DNA of 64,000 bases from Synanceia verrucosa (GCA_029721515.1 CM056552.1:16656001-16720000), one strand, 5' to 3'; positions 14,070 to 26,118 are shown, counted from the stretch's first letter. Notes: generated by a model from the letters alone, not told the origin. A program made the numbers and translations.

Positions 14070-14414
14070 CTAGTGTCCGTTGGCCTCGGGGGTGGAGGCG
14101 GGGGTGGAGGGGGTGGAGGAGCGAGAAGTGATCAAAGCTTTCTCCCCAACAGGACTGGACACTGAAGGAACGCTGTCGGGGGCCTTGATACTAGACAGAC
14201 CGACGGGGGACACTCCGGCCGTTGCTGCTGCTGCTGTGGCAGCTGCCCTGCTTGCAGTGATGGCAGAAACTGGTTTGGGTTGGGCCTGAAGTCCTGGGCT
14301 GCAGATGAGGTGGTGCCTCTCCCAGTCTTTGTGTTGGCAGAAGGAGCCGCAGTAGCGAGCGGCGTTGCAGCCGCTGCACGTCTCGCTGGCTTTGCGGCCA
14401 CAATTCCAGCAACA
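14070..14414 (-). CDS. cbfa2t2: cbfa2t2 last coding exon, MYND zinc finger (NHR4) and C-terminus
   Basis: Residues 483-596 and a TAG stop at 14072-14070. The MYND finger has all eight ligands: C484/C487, C495/C498, C504/C508 and H516/C520, with the family phrases CGRKASETCSGC and YCGSFCQHKDWERHH. MYND fingers of this family bind PPPLI-type motifs in NCoR/SMRT. A further Cys (483) sits immediately before the first ligand. The tail is an Ala/Ser/Pro-rich linker with an alanine run and ends SRSSTPSTPASTPEANGH. Confidence 0.96.
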   Translation of the reverse strand, partial: CCWNCGRKASETCSGCNAARYCGSFCQHKDWERHHLICSPGLQAQPKPVSAITASRAAATAAAATAGVSPVGLSSIKAPDSVPSVSSPVGEKALITSRSSTPSTPASTPEANGH

Positions 14415-17412
14415 CTGAGAAAGAAAGGAGGCAAAGTTTTAATAGAAATGTCTCACATGCACATCTGTGACACTGACGTATTGTTACTAATTTAATTTTA
14501 GTCCTCGCTCTCCTGTCTCCTCTGTTTTGCTCTTCACCAGACTGTGAGGGGAATATCTGGCTTTTTAGCTGCTAAATGCTCCATTATGTCTGTCTGCTGT
14601 TCGGTGCTGGAAAACAGATGAGTTAAGAGTTTTTCCACTGGTGTCTGCATCACAACAATGTTAAACCGCTAAGCTATGTGTCAGAAAACTAAACCAGAGA
14701 GCTGAAAGATGCTGTGGAGCCCTGCAGAGTGGGTGATATTCACAAGTCACTATGATTGTATCCTTGAGTATGTGAATGTGAGAAACAACCTGATGTGTTT
14801 GTATGCAGAGGATCTCCTCATTCTGTATCTGTGCTCACCTCACTGGAATCCTCCTGCTCATTGATGACCATGATGGCGTCTTCTTTAGCCTTCTTCTTTG
14901 CATCAGCCAGAGTCTTTTCCATCTTCGCCCTCTCAGAGGCAATCATTTCAAAAGCCTTCTGTTCAGCCTCTGCTACGGCTTTCTGAACCTCATCCATGGC
15001 CTGACGCTTGACCTCATTCACTGCTTCTTCTATAAATGAGAGGAGACAAGAGTTTGAAGTTTCAAAAATCTACCTCTATAATCTTGATTAATGCATGGTG
15101 AATGTGTTTGTGTTTCACTAAATATACTTGGCTTTTTTTTTTCCAGCAACATCAATAATTTGAATTTCACATTTGATGGGGTTCTTACCAGCTTTCCTCC
15201 ATATCTCATCTGTAACGTATGCTGAGCCTGGCCGTGGTGGAGCAAAGTCACGCTGGGAGTCTGCGGGAAAGCAGAGACAGAAGGGATTAGCACCTGCCAA
15301 GGCTTATAAAGATATTTAGATGATTAATTGTTGAAATAATGGCTGACTTTGTGGCTGACGGCTCAATCAAGGTAACAGGTGCTCACAAAGAAGAGCCTCA
15401 GAGGCAGGCAGTGATTTTATCTTTGTCGTCTGGTCTTTATATTTTGTCCTCGATGCAAACAAGTCTGCATATCTATCTAGGCCACACAACCAACATAATT
15501 GTTGTTTATCTGAGTCTTGGACTGATCTGAGATCTGACAGCTTTAGAAAGGAATGTGTTTGGCTTGGAGGGAACTGCAGACCAACAAGCTGTGTCAACAT
15601 TCTGTCTGTTCCCTCAAATCTCTCTCTCTCTCTCTCCCTGCATCTCTATTCATTTGTATGTCGCTACTGGGCTCTGCCTCTCCAGCGCTGCCACCTGGCT
15701 CATCTCCTCTTTCCCTATCGCTTATATCCTCTGTCTCACCATTGCTTTCTCTCTTTTTACATCCTCTCTCTCTCACTCCCTCTCGAACCAAGCCTGCATG
15801 CACCCTCCCTGCCTCCACTTCCACCCCCACTACAGTCTTCCTCCGTCCGAGCTCGGGCAGGCAGGCTTACCGGCTGGGGGCCCAGATGGTGCTCAGGCGA
15901 GTCAGCCAGCTCTGGGTCTCTGAGCCTGCAGGATGGCAGCACGGCCCTTCTGTGGCCGATATGGCCGAGGCCAGTCCTGGCACCTGTCTGTGACTATGGA
16001 CCAGCAGGGGGGAAGCAAGGCTGGCGCTCATAAAGAACCGTGCCAGTACACAGCAGACTGAGGGACTAACTGTCAACTGGCTCAGCTGCAATTCTCTTAT
16101 AAACCACTAGGCGGCATGATGAGAAACAGGAAAGGCTCACCTGGATGCTGTTCAGATGTCTAACAAGGGTGTTCATATTATTGTATGATATTATTATGGA
16201 TACACTTGACTCTTACATTTTTTACTTCAGACTTAATATATGTTATACCTCTGTTGTGGGGTAATTACCCAGGATCGTTCCTATTCAATCTCTTCTCAAA
16301 ACTTCTGCATGGTAGATAATTCGACCTTTCCATTAGTTTCCTCGGCATACTGACAAAATTTAAGAAAAAACTGCGGTACCCACCCGACTCTGCAGAGTGA
16401 GGGCTATGTGTCTTGGAGAAGGGAGCGGAGCCTGAGCCTCCTTTACGTGGGTCCTCCTGCTCGCTCGATCGCCGTCTCCAGTAGTTGAGCTCCTCTCTAT
16501 CTGACTCCTGGCATCTTCTGAGCACGCTCACTGACCGCCGTGTCTTTTCCACCATGTCCACAATGCAGTTCAACACCTAGAGGACAAAGAAGGACACAAT
16601 ATTTCATGGGCCTGAATTTGCTTTCAGCTATTTATGAAATAAGTGTAATATTACTACTCCTTTAAATCATAAAATATATTGATGATAGGGAAACAGTTGC
16701 AAAACAATTATTAATTTCAATGTATAACATCCATAGATGTACAGTTGCTTTCATGCTGTGGGAACATTTTAGCCTATAGGAAGAAAAAACACATTTGAAA
16801 TTCTTTCTCTATCATGAGCCATTAGCAGCAGTGGTGCCTGTCTGCAGACTTACATGGTCCAGATGCCTCCATTCATCAGCCCACTCTCTGTCTGTCAGTC
16901 TGTGGTCCACTGGCTCCTCACGGTAGCCCCCGTTAGTGCCTGATTAAAACACAAAGACAGACCACAGGCCAATGCGATTAACATTGTTTTCAATGGAAGT
17001 GAAGCCACAAGTGTCACAGACTGAGAGGTGTAGGCCTATGTGCCCATCTAAAAATTTGCTTTGTGAAGATGACAAAAAAAACCAACTTGTGTTTACTTTA
17101 AAGTTTGAGAACCAATAGCTGCAAAATTTCACCACACCATATGCTGTGATGGTCCAAAATTGGGATTAAATATTTCCCTCACAAGTCAAAGAACACTCAG
17201 ACTGCACCTTCCTCTTATTTTATTATTAAATAATGAGGCAGTGAGGTAAAGGGGAAAAAAAACAGTAAGAAACAAAAGATGCAAGATGGACTGGAGGGGA
17301 GTGACGAGCGAGAAAGTTGGGGTGAAAGAGAAAATGAGAGGCCTGTGATGCAAAACAGACTTCCAGCACCCAAACCCTGCTCACATCTGGAAGTCAGCTG
17401 TCAACCGCACAT

Positions 17413-17458
<46 letters not shown>

Positions 17459-17825
17459 GAGCTCACAGCATTCCAGTAGGGAGACACTCAGGCTGAGTGG
17501 AGTGGCTCCACTTCTAAACACAACCAGCCGTCTGACACTCACTGTGGACCATTACAACCATGAACACACACACACACACTCCAATAATTCAAAATCGCTT
17601 ATTACTCTACTATGATTTAAGCAATACCTAACTGCACATTTAAAAGAAATTCTAATTTGAACACATGCAATGCAGAGACAATGAACTTTGATACATGTCT
17701 GAAGGCACGTGGACTACAAAGTCAAACCACAATCTCTTAAAATTGAGAAACAAACAGCCAACAAGAGGCCACATGCACACACTAGACCTGCTGAAAAGAA
17801 TAATGATTCCCTCATGCGTGTGCGC

Positions 17826-17875
<50 letters not shown>

Positions 17876-20800
17876 CCTTCCCCTCAACCTCTTCTCTACT
17901 CCTGGTTCTCATCAGTGTTCATCAGTTCAAAGTCACAAGTGTGCGTGCTGATGTGTTTATGTGTGTGTGTGCGCGCTTGTGTGCCTATGAGTTAAGTGGC
18001 GGCAGGCGGGCGGGAGGCTGTCAGACAAGGGACTAAAGCCTCGTAAACACAGCACCTCTACCATGAACATATCAAGGTATGTTTCTATGCATGTGCCTGT
18101 GAGCTACTGCTGTTTCCACTGCGTGCTGACAAGCCCCAAATGGAGGGCAGATATACACCAGAGTAGATCCAACCCTCCCTGCCTGGACAGTATGGCTCTG
18201 TTTATACACGTGTGGACTCCAGACACACACATACAGGGACGGCTACACAAACACACAGACCACCCATTATCTGCCATAGATTAAGTGTGTGTGTGTGACT
18301 GTTTTCATGCAAATATGTTCATTTCTAATGTGAATTAGCCACTGTGGAGAACCAGATTACAGTAAAAAAAAATGCTGGTATTTCAGTGATTTTCCAACTG
18401 GCTTAATGTCCACAGGGCTATATGGTAGCTGACAACTATTGTTTATTACTGCCACAAAATGAGAGGAAACCTGTTGCTGTTGCCTGTTGTTTTGTTTTAA
18501 TGATCTGAACTTTTCCACGAACAGCGTGAGACTGGGATTGAACTTCTCTTGAGGAACAAATAAAATGTCAGCAGTCGTTAACTTTAAATGTTACGAAATG
18601 AAATGACTCCGAGAAAAACCTGGCCAAAAAAATAACTCAATAAGCATTGCGTACCAGGGAGCCTGGGCCTGTCTTTGAGCTCGCGGATCTCCAGCATGCG
18701 CTGGCTGTGCTCGCGATGCAGGATGTGTGGCGCTGCAATGTCATCCAGGGCGTAGTGCTGCAAGGGTGGAGGGGTCGGGTGAAGCTGAGCACTGAGGGGC
18801 AGCGGGTGGGCGGGGCTGTGTCGGGGAGCGGGGCTGATGGTGCATATTCGTTTGGCGGCGGGCTCCATGGCTGCAGGTGGACGTTCATGGAAACCATTCT
18901 CTTTAGCTCTGGAGGAGAAAGGCCATCGGGTGGTTAAAAAAAAAAAATTAAAAAAAAACATACAGAAGGATGAAGGCTGTTTGTGTATACTTTTTACTAT
19001 AACTTTTAACTAACCTGCTGGGGCTGTGTCTCTTGGTGACAGCCTCCGAAGGCTCCATCAGCAGTTCGGAGGAGTCTGGAGAGGAAGCCATGGTGGTGCT
19101 GAGCAGGAGATGCTCATGCTGGGATAAATACTGGGCTGGGGTCTGCTTGGCTGCCCGTGCGCAGTGGAGTAGCTCTCTCTGCAGAAGAGGAAGGTTTGCC
19201 TGGTAAAAAAAGAAAAACAATGGGTGAGATTTCATCCTCACTGAGGTCTGGGAAGGAGAAAATAAAGAAAACGTCCTAATTTTGCTGTGATTGAGCATTG
19301 TGGTAGCAGGTTAAATGTATTGCAGATCACACAGTCACATCACCTCGCATACTCAGTCAGATGCAGAATACCAACAGAGGAGAAGCACTAGTCAGTTTGC
19401 AGACCAGCACTACCATAGACCTAGACAACCCGGCAGCACACTGTAACAGAGCTAAGAGAAGACGCCATAGTGGGAAGGGGGGGGGTGCAGTGACTCCTTG
19501 AGGTCTGGCTGGAAGACTGGGTGCTGTTCTGTGGTTACCTCCATGGTGGCTGTGGCTTGAATGAAAGTAAGTTTCCTAAGCTGCTGCAGAAGCTGGTTAC
19601 CAGGCACATCTTGTTGGTTACAGCGCCAATACTTACAATGATAGCCTACACACTTATACCCATTTCATTACAAATGATACACAGACTCCACTTCTCCCTC
19701 ATTCCTTACTTGTAATATTTATCCGTGACTGTCTCCATCCTATCTTTCCATCTTGCTTTTCTTCCCTGCATTTCCCTAATTAGGAACAGACCCTGGTGTG
19801 TTTGCAATTACACCACTTCCTCACTCCCTTGTCCACTCTCTTCTCGAACAAACCAACTCAATAACCATGTCGTTCTCATTTTGTGATGCTTACCTTCTCA
19901 TATCACATAGTGCTTCTAGCCATTATCTATTGTGTAAGCCAGCACCTCGACCTTTTTATTCCCCATAAAGATGCTGATATACCTTTGCTTTGTGTCCTTC
20001 TCTATGAAACACCCCTGTGCTCTCTGTTGACTGTCTCCCATGCTCTCCCCTGCCTCCCTTCTTTCCCTGGGGCCCTGCTATAGCGGACACATGTGCTGTG
20101 TGTCAGTTGAGCAGAGGGCTCTCTGGGGTTCAGCGGGGCGGATGCTGGATTGGCGGCGCCTTGGCAGCTGAATGCTCTTTTAAGGGGACAGCGGCTCCAT
20201 ATGGCACACTGAAGCCCATAAAAAGGGAAGGGAACACTTTATAGGCATGTTTCACACTTCCGAGTTCCCACTTTTCCCTCTTTCCTCCTCAACCACTTCT
20301 CTCTCTCCCGTCTCCACTCCCTCACCCGCTGACTTTGTCCCATCTGTCCATTTCCACTCACTCTCTCTCTGTCATTCTTCTGGCAAACTACACTCAAGGA
20401 GCTGGAATTAAGTCGTGGGCACCCCACTCCCTCCTTATAAATTAGTAAAGGGAGAGAAACAGAGGTTTCTTGTCTCAGCGCTCTCAGGCAGACAGATGGA
20501 AGGCCTCCAAAGGTGAGTAAGAGGTAAGTGTGGAAAAAGAGCCGATTTTGACTGCTTGAAGTTAAAGCGGCTACAACTGAAGATTTATGGGCTGCTTTAC
20601 TGAGGGGAGCTCTTAAAAAGTATACTCTTGCAGACTCCCCTGGTTACAAAAGGGCTCGAGAGGCTGTTTAACACACACACTCATCTGTTGCTTATCAAGT
20701 TAACACGCAAATCCTGATAATAATTTTGAACTGCAGATAAGCCGTTGATTCATTTAGAAAACCTACACAGATGACTATTTATAGACCACAGCAAATTGTT

Positions 20801-21893
20801 GCTGGAGACACAGTAATAAAGAGTAATTAATCTTTTACTGTCCCATCATGATACAAATTTTGGTGCGATTTCCCATTGATTTAGAGTACCCTGAATGAGG
20901 GATTTGCTGTTGTCAAGGACCTTCTCTTTATCGCTGGATATTCTGTGATTAATAATTCAACACTGGTTGACAGCTGAGGGAAGTGAGGGTGATGTTTTCA
21001 GCAAAGCTAGATGATTCTGGCCATGACAAAGGCTGACTGTAGGGTGTAAGGTTTAAAACTTAAAATGAGAAGGGGAAGAAAAATACTGCTGCAAGGAAAA
21101 AAAGGGAAGTAGTCCAACAGAATAGTGCAAAGCAAATATGGGAAGAAGGAGGGCGGTTGAGGATGTGTTTACCTTGAGAAAAGGGATAACAAAGGGCCGT
21201 AAGGGGAAGTTGGTGGCCTCCTGAAGCCGCGAATGGAACTCCTCAATGGTGACTGTTGAATTCTAGGAGATGAGGGAAGAGACATTCAATCTAAAGTCAC
21301 AAATAGAAGGTGAAATGCCAGATAAAAGAAATTCTCTTTTATGCGTGAACTAACCACGAGGGCCAGCACTAGGCTTCGGACACTGTCTCCGATCTCAGGA
21401 GAGATGTCATTGCCAAACTGCTGCAGCGTGGTCAGGAAACGTTTCAGCTTGCTCAGCTGGCGAGCCCCACAGGTGGCCGGCAGCTGCTGGTTAGCCAGCG
21501 ACGAGGAAGAGGAAGAGGATGGCCCGTTGCTGTAGCGCTGCGGTGGAGATGGAACTGCATTCAGGGTTGGCGGGGAATGATGATTCCCATTGGTCACTGG
21601 GGAGGAAAGGTGAGAAATTCAGATTATAGAAAGGACAACACAAACTACAGTTTTACAGATTATGAATAGGTGGGAACAACTGGAGAAGGTAACGTCACAG
21701 GCTTTCTGGGGTTAGAATCAGGAATGACCCTTACATGTTGTGGTGGAAAAGGAGGCCGGGCGAGGGCCGCTGGGGTTGACAGAAGGCAGGGGTGGCATAG
21801 TGGAGCTGGCGCTGCTGCTGGGGGCTGATCTGGAATGAGTTTTAGCATCCACAGGAGAACCGGGCATGGCAGGGCTCTTCTTCTCTCTACTGT
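14070..21893 (-). CDS. cbfa2t2: cbfa2t2 (MTGR1), ETO/MTG-family transcriptional corepressor, ten coding exons
   Basis: Nuclear scaffold corepressor of the ETO family (RUNX1T1, CBFA2T2, CBFA2T3); family members do not bind DNA strongly themselves but link transcription factors to NCoR/SMRT, SIN3 and histone deacetylases. Ten exons on the minus strand join in phase: 21893-21735, 21596-21355, 21262-21173, 19199-19015, 18908-18655, 16939-16854, 16576-16384, 15260-15189, 15029-14839 and 14414-14070. From the first shared ATG (21867-21865) they give 596 residues, close to the roughly 600 of human CBFA2T2. Domain order is TAFH/NHR1 (about 88-185), NHR2 (about 320-366), NHR3 (about 411-460) and MYND/NHR4 (484-520). 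CBFA2T2 is preferred over its paralogues because of the wording ESDREELNYW, DSQRDF, AEAEQKAFEMIASER, VINEQE and a C-terminal TSRSSTP motif, and because snta1 lies next door. The upstream first exon is not certain. Introns hold CA tracts and pyrimidine-rich stretches but no other gene. Confidence 0.95.
14839..15029 (-). CDS. cbfa2t2: cbfa2t2 exon i, NHR3 coiled coil
   Basis: Residues 419-482: EEAVNEVKRQAMDEVQKAVA, then EAEQKAFEMIASERAKME and a Lys-rich helix ending EDAIMVINEQEDSSE. This is the NHR3 helical region, reported in the family to contribute to partner (PKA RII) and corepressor contacts. The acceptor is ttatag and the donor gtgagc. Confidence 0.95.
15189..15260 (-). CDS. cbfa2t2: cbfa2t2 exon h, linker into NHR3
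   Basis: A 72-base exon with split codons on both sides. It encodes DSQRDFAPPRPGSAYVTDEI then WRKA, residues 395-418. The DSQRDF wording is typical of CBFA2T2 rather than RUNX1T1. The acceptor is cccgcag and the donor gtaaga. Confidence 0.93.
16384..16576 (-). CDS. cbfa2t2: cbfa2t2 exon g, NHR2 oligomerisation helix
   Basis: Residues 331-394 and one base of 395. VLNCIVDMVEKTRRSVSVLR then RCQESDREELNYW is the NHR2 hydrophobic heptad helix, which oligomerises ETO proteins and is needed for corepressor recruitment. The following RRRSSEQEDPRKGGSGSAPF linker is less conserved. The acceptor is cctctag and the donor gtgggt. Confidence 0.95.
16854..16939 (-). CDS. cbfa2t2: cbfa2t2 exon f, start of NHR2
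   Basis: Residues 302-330, GTNGGYREEPVDHRLTDREW then ADEWRHLDH. The DHRLTDREWADEW phrase is the family hallmark just before and into the NHR2 amphipathic helix, which drives tetramerisation. The donor gtaagt is a perfect consensus. Confidence 0.95.
17414..17456. repeat. (CA)n microsatellite
   Basis: About 43 bases of CA inside the cbfa2t2 intron between exons 18908-18655 and 16939-16854. Confidence 0.98.
17831..17874. repeat. (CA)n microsatellite
   Basis: About 44 bases of CA, in the same intron as the 17,414 tract. Confidence 0.98.
18655..18908 (-). CDS. cbfa2t2: cbfa2t2 exon e, basic/proline-rich linker
   Basis: Residues 217-301 and one base of 302. The linker AKENGFHERPPAAMEPAAKR, then ICTISPAPRHSP and HPTPPPLQHY, is the conserved Pro-rich segment between NHR1 and NHR2; the basic stretch around AAKR fits the family's nuclear localisation region. 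The acceptor ctccag sits behind an unusual poly-A/T tract (18,936-18,958). The donor is gtacgc. Confidence 0.93.
19015..19199 (-). CDS. cbfa2t2: cbfa2t2 exon d, end of TAFH/NHR1 domain
   Basis: Residues 156-216 plus two bases of codon 217. It opens ANLPLLQRELLHCARAAKQT, the last TAFH helix, and continues PAQYLSQHEHLLL and SSPDSSELLME. The acceptor is ttaccag and the donor gttagt. The split codon AG|A gives Arg with the next exon. Confidence 0.95.
21173..21262 (-). CDS. cbfa2t2: cbfa2t2 exon c, TAFH/NHR1 domain core
   Basis: Exactly 30 codons in phase 0 at both ends, residues 126-155: NSTVTIEEFHSRLQEATNFP followed by LRPFVIPFLK. Nearly every residue matches the family. The acceptor is ctcctag and the donor gtaaac. 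Confidence 0.95.
21355..21596 (-). CDS. cbfa2t2: cbfa2t2 exon b, start of TAFH/NHR1 domain
   Basis: Encodes residues 45-125: a Pro/Ser linker with the family phrase SNGP followed by seven serines and LANQQLPATCGARQ, then the first helices of the TAFH domain (LSKLKRFLTTLQQFGNDIS, then PEIGDSVRSLVLALV). The TAFH domain binds E-proteins and other short activation motifs in the family. The acceptor is ccag; the donor gttagt follows the GTG codon of V125, and the exon ends in phase 0. Confidence 0.95.
21735..21893 (-). CDS. cbfa2t2: cbfa2t2 common coding exon a (N-terminal Pro/Ser-rich)
   Basis: Begins after a ctgcag acceptor with the last two bases of a split codon (an upstream G would give Asp: DSREKKSPAMPGSPVD). 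It contains the first shared ATG at 21867-21865, opening MPGSPVDAKTHSRS, the conserved MPxSPV start seen in all three ETO paralogues. The rest is a low-complexity Ser/Pro segment ending RPASFSTTT before a gtaagg donor. It encodes residues 1-44 and one base of codon 45. Because the reading frame is open 5' of the ATG, at least one upstream alternative first exon is expected, as known for this family. Confidence 0.9.
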
Positions 21894-22495
21894 CTGCAGA
21901 GGAAAGAAAGACCAGAGAGGTCAGCTGTGGGTCACACACACACATACACACACAAATGTACAAAACAGGATTAAATTTTACTGAAGACTGCTAAAGAAAT
22001 GGCAGAATTTAACTTGCTGAAGCCTCCACATGACAAATAAACAAGCAAATAAAACGATGATCCTTGCTTTCCTTTGCAACTCAAAAATGTAAATTAATTC
22101 AAAAACTTCAGGTCTATAGTCCCAAAAGAAAAGGAAAATGCCCAGCCCCCCCAAGCCACATCATACAACACATGCTGCCAAGGCATCAACCACCCTGCTA
22201 CCACCCATCAAAGAGCCAGATGTCTAAAGTTTAGCCCCTCACTCCCAACTATTCAGATCAATAACAGAAGAAATGCTGAAGAAGCCTATTGTGTGGGAGA
22301 AGAATGCTCCTCAATGAGCTCCCAAGCAAAAGGGGGGTGGGGGCTGCCAGAGAGGGAGAAAGGGACAGAGTTATTTCACGCTTTACTAACAAGATCCACA
22401 GAGCTTTTGAATGTTAAACGCAACTTCTCAATATGCTATTGCCACTGAATGAGACCACCAGATAAGGCGTATGGAGAGTGAAATGGGGGGGTGTG

Positions 22496-22500
<5 letters not shown>

Positions 22501-22542
<42 letters not shown>
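22501..22542. repeat. (GT)n microsatellite
   Basis: About 42 bases of GT just 5' of the first common cbfa2t2 exon. Confidence 0.98.
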
Positions 22543-22545
<3 letters not shown>

Positions 22546-25266
22546 GGTGGGAGTTGGGGGATCAGAAGCTGTCTTTGTCTCCTGGAGATCCATGAAGGCC
22601 GGGTCCCGTCTCCATTTAGAGTGGATCAGACTTTTCTAACTGCTTCAAGAATGGACGATTAATAGACAAGCATGGTCTCATGGGTCATGGGTCAGCAGAG
22701 AGCAGCTTTTTAAATGTGGTTTCATGGTTTTAGGGCTTTGGCTTCAATGACATCCATTATATCTTTTTCACAGCTATGAACTCTGCATGGCCTTGAGCCG
22801 CAGGGTCCCAGTTTATAAAGACTTAAGTTGGAAGGTTTAAGCCGTCACTAGGTAACCCATGAGAACTCATTGAAGGAATTAAAAAGCATTTGAGATTTTT
22901 TGAGTGCAAACAAATCCTCCAAAAATCAATGCATTGAGAATTCAGAGAAAAGTAAAATTTCTCACTGTGTCCTATGCAACTCATCAGTCACGTCTGCAAC
23001 TCTTTATACAGCTTTCACTGCTGTTCCTTATGTTTTGCAGTCCTCTTTCCCTCTCATTCTGGAGGGATGAGTGGAGCGTGGCCTGCCTGCCATCGCTCCA
23101 CCTGTTCATCAACACAGGGGGGCAGGAAGGAGGGATCTATACAGACATTTGGACTGCCGTACCCGCCACCACACACACGGCCTGCCAGTGCACGGCAGGA
23201 AGTAGCCTGCAGCCAGCAGACACACACAGACATACATACACCCAGGCTCCAAAGCTCTGCACACTCCATCCGTATGGGCAGGAAATTAGACTGACATCTC
23301 AATAACAGAATCAACAGGGCACATGGCCTCATTGTCAAGATCGTTACCATGTAAACAACTTTATGCATACTCAAGAGCTAGGATTTGGGCATTAGCTTAT
23401 GCTATACAGTAGTGCTGCATGGAGACACATCATCAACAGTTCTCCACCGGCGGTAGTTTTGCGTTGTCCTTGGAAAGCTTCCTGTAGGCCTTCTGTGTTT
23501 GACTGACAGGTCAACGTGATGCCACAGAACATAAACATGGATAGCAGATACAAATATACAAGCAAGTCTCACTGTGTTTCCCATGTTGGTATAGAATAGA
23601 GAAATTAGGTTACATCTGTGTTCGTGCGATCTTAAGACATGGCATGGTGTGTTGACTCATTAGTCCTGCCAGAGGTAATGGGCAAAAACAGGAGACATCA
23701 GGTGTTTCAGAGCGTAGTGCTGACAGCCCATAGAGAATTGCCTCTGCTTGTCAATTAGACAGCGCACATAGCTGGATGACTTCATCTGGCTTGCGAGCAC
23801 CTGAGTCCATGGTATATAGTCACTGCGCTGTCAGGGGAGGCAGCTGTTATCGCAGCCACAAAACACACATACAACACACACAAAGTGGTCTAATGTTAAC
23901 TCAGGTGAATGTTGGCTTAGAGGAGGAGGATGTGGCTGTTTGTTTGGTCTAAATGCCACCTGTCATCTTGGCTCTAATGGAACAAAGACTCTTCACTACA
24001 CAACACTGGGATTACTTGGAACAGCTATGATGCATAGACAACACTTTGAGGCAGTGAGGATAATGCTGTGAGCATTGCTGATTATAAAACTGGAAAGCAG
24101 AGGCTTCACTATAAATATTTAAAAATAATAATAATTATTATTATTATTATTATTATATTTCTGCTCACCTTTCTTCCTATTGTTGTCTGTCATCTCAAAT
24201 ACATGATATAAATGCAAAATGTGTAATCTTGTGAAGCTTTCTACATCAGTTGTTGTTGCACGAATGGAAGGATAGTAGTGTGTGCATCTGTGGTGATGGC
24301 TTTCGTTGCTAGCCAGGTGTTCCTTGTTTGTTCAGCTTCAGGTGACGCTCGTCTGCATTAAAACATTCAATCGGCTTTAATTGCTTCTGCCTCTGCAGGT
24401 GATTACTTAGAATAAGGCTCAGAAAGAGAGAGGAGAGAAATGGAAGAGGGCTATTCCCACTGAGACACTGCTGTGACTGAAGTCAAGCCATTAAATAATG
24501 AAATCGGAAACAACAAGACAGTGCCAAGAACATTCACTTTCCTCCTTACGTGACGTGAGGATGGATAACCTACTTTATGTCCGTGCAAATCTATTACACT
24601 TGATGTGATGTATAAATAAATGTGTTCAGTGTTAGGGTTTATTAGACTCATGGTTTAACTCTGAAGCTTAAAGGCCTGTGAGTCATGAGGCTTGTGTGTG
24701 CAAGGGTGTGTGGTGATGTAGGATTGCGTGTCCCATGCTGCTATCTCTCTCCTGTCATTGTAGAGGAGGTGAGAGAGGATGCAACACAGGCCTGACTAAT
24801 TTATCAGTGAGCAAAGAGACAATTCACAACATGTGCAATGCGGCAACTATTTGGGCCCAGAAGAAATTGTCTTTAATGTATTAGAAAAGAAAATACAATT
24901 TAGGGTTACACAATGTAGCAATGTAATAGTACAAACACAGCTGAAGTAATGCCCTCATTTACCAAATTGAACAAAGCTGTGAGATATCTTTCACACAAGT
25001 AAATAAAAGACAATTATTTTTGCTTTCTCCATCCACTCATTGTGTCAAGCCAGGTTAAACATGTACTGGACCATGACTAGAAGTTCATTTATTTTCAAAG
25101 GCATCAAACATGTTGTTGTACTCCTTGGACACATTAAGCATCAACCCCCCAAAACAGCCCTGATTTTGAACAGAGCCCTCACATTGTCAGCAATGAAAAC
25201 AACTAAATGTGAACTAAAACAGCAGAGAGCAGACCAACGGCACCAGATCTGGAAATAAACTAGAGA

Positions 25267-25305
25267 GAATAATAATAACAATAATAATAATAATAATAAT
25301 AATAT
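25267..25305. repeat. (AAT)n microsatellite
   Basis: Slightly interrupted AAT/AAC repeat. Confidence 0.95.
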
Positions 25306-25618
25306 TAAAAAAAAGCACACCCTAGAGTAAAAAGAGGTGAGACATACGGGAGGTGGAAAACAGTGATGAAGTGAAAAGATTAAAAAAGAGGAATTGTCCA
25401 GAAGCTCAAGGCAAAACAGGATGAACTAACAGCTCCCTTAACACCCATGCAACTGATGGGCACTTCCCTCTCCTCCTCCTCCTCTTGTACCATATGGATC
25501 TAATCGGCCAAGAGCTGGCCAGCTGGGACCTCCAACAGTCACCTGTGAGGGAGGAGGAAGGGGGTGCAGAAGGGCTTGCTGGAGCCCCCTCCGCAAAGCC
25601 AAGGCAGCCCCTCCTCCA

Positions 25619-25620
<2 letters not shown>

Positions 25621-25662
<42 letters not shown>

Positions 25663-25682
25663 CACACACACATGCACGCACA

Positions 25683-25735
<53 letters not shown>
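25621..25735. repeat. Long compound (CA)n tract
   Basis: 115 bases of CA interrupted by single TG and TA steps, the longest dinucleotide run in the window. Overlapping frames reading only Cys-Val or His-Thr are artefacts of it. Confidence 0.98.
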
Positions 25736-25737
<2 letters not shown>

Positions 25738-26084
25738 CGGCCTTCCCTCCAAGGAGTGGAGGAGGACGCGGAGGGGTGGGGGGAGGCACGAGGCGGCTGA
25801 ATGGAAGCGAGTGGACTTAAATGCTGGGTAGACAAAGGCTGCACCTGGTCCCCGTCCGTCCACGCACCCCACCACAATACAGCCCACATCTGTTCCTCTA
25901 TCCTGCGCTCCCTCCTGACCTCCACACACACACTGCTAAGACAAGGGTGCGTGCACCAACACACACACAATCACATGTACTTATAAAACAGATAATTCAA
26001 CACTGCGTGGTGTCCTTCAGTGTCAGGTTGTTGTTGTAACCCCATAGTGAAAAGACAGGTTCAAGGACTTTTAGAAGATTTTCG

Positions 26085-26118
26085 CTGTGTGTGTGTGTGT
26101 GTGTGTCTGTGTGTGTGG
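26085..26118. repeat. (GT)n microsatellite
   Basis: GT tract with one CT interruption. Confidence 0.95.

Noticed and set aside
15553..15993. 146- and 122-codon plus-strand frames
   Set aside because: Serine/leucine-rich products of a CT-rich intron of cbfa2t2; no domain and no splice logic.
25496..25553. Minus-strand stretch VTVGGPSWPALGRLDPY with acceptor and donor in the phase needed for cbfa2t2
   Set aside because: No start codon in the exon, Gly/Arg-rich flanks and proximity to the CA tract; the 27,599 candidate fits better.
25406..25970. Long frames of repeated Cys-Val or His-Thr (up to 163 codons)
   Set aside because: They are the translation of the CA tract and its flanks, not a protein.
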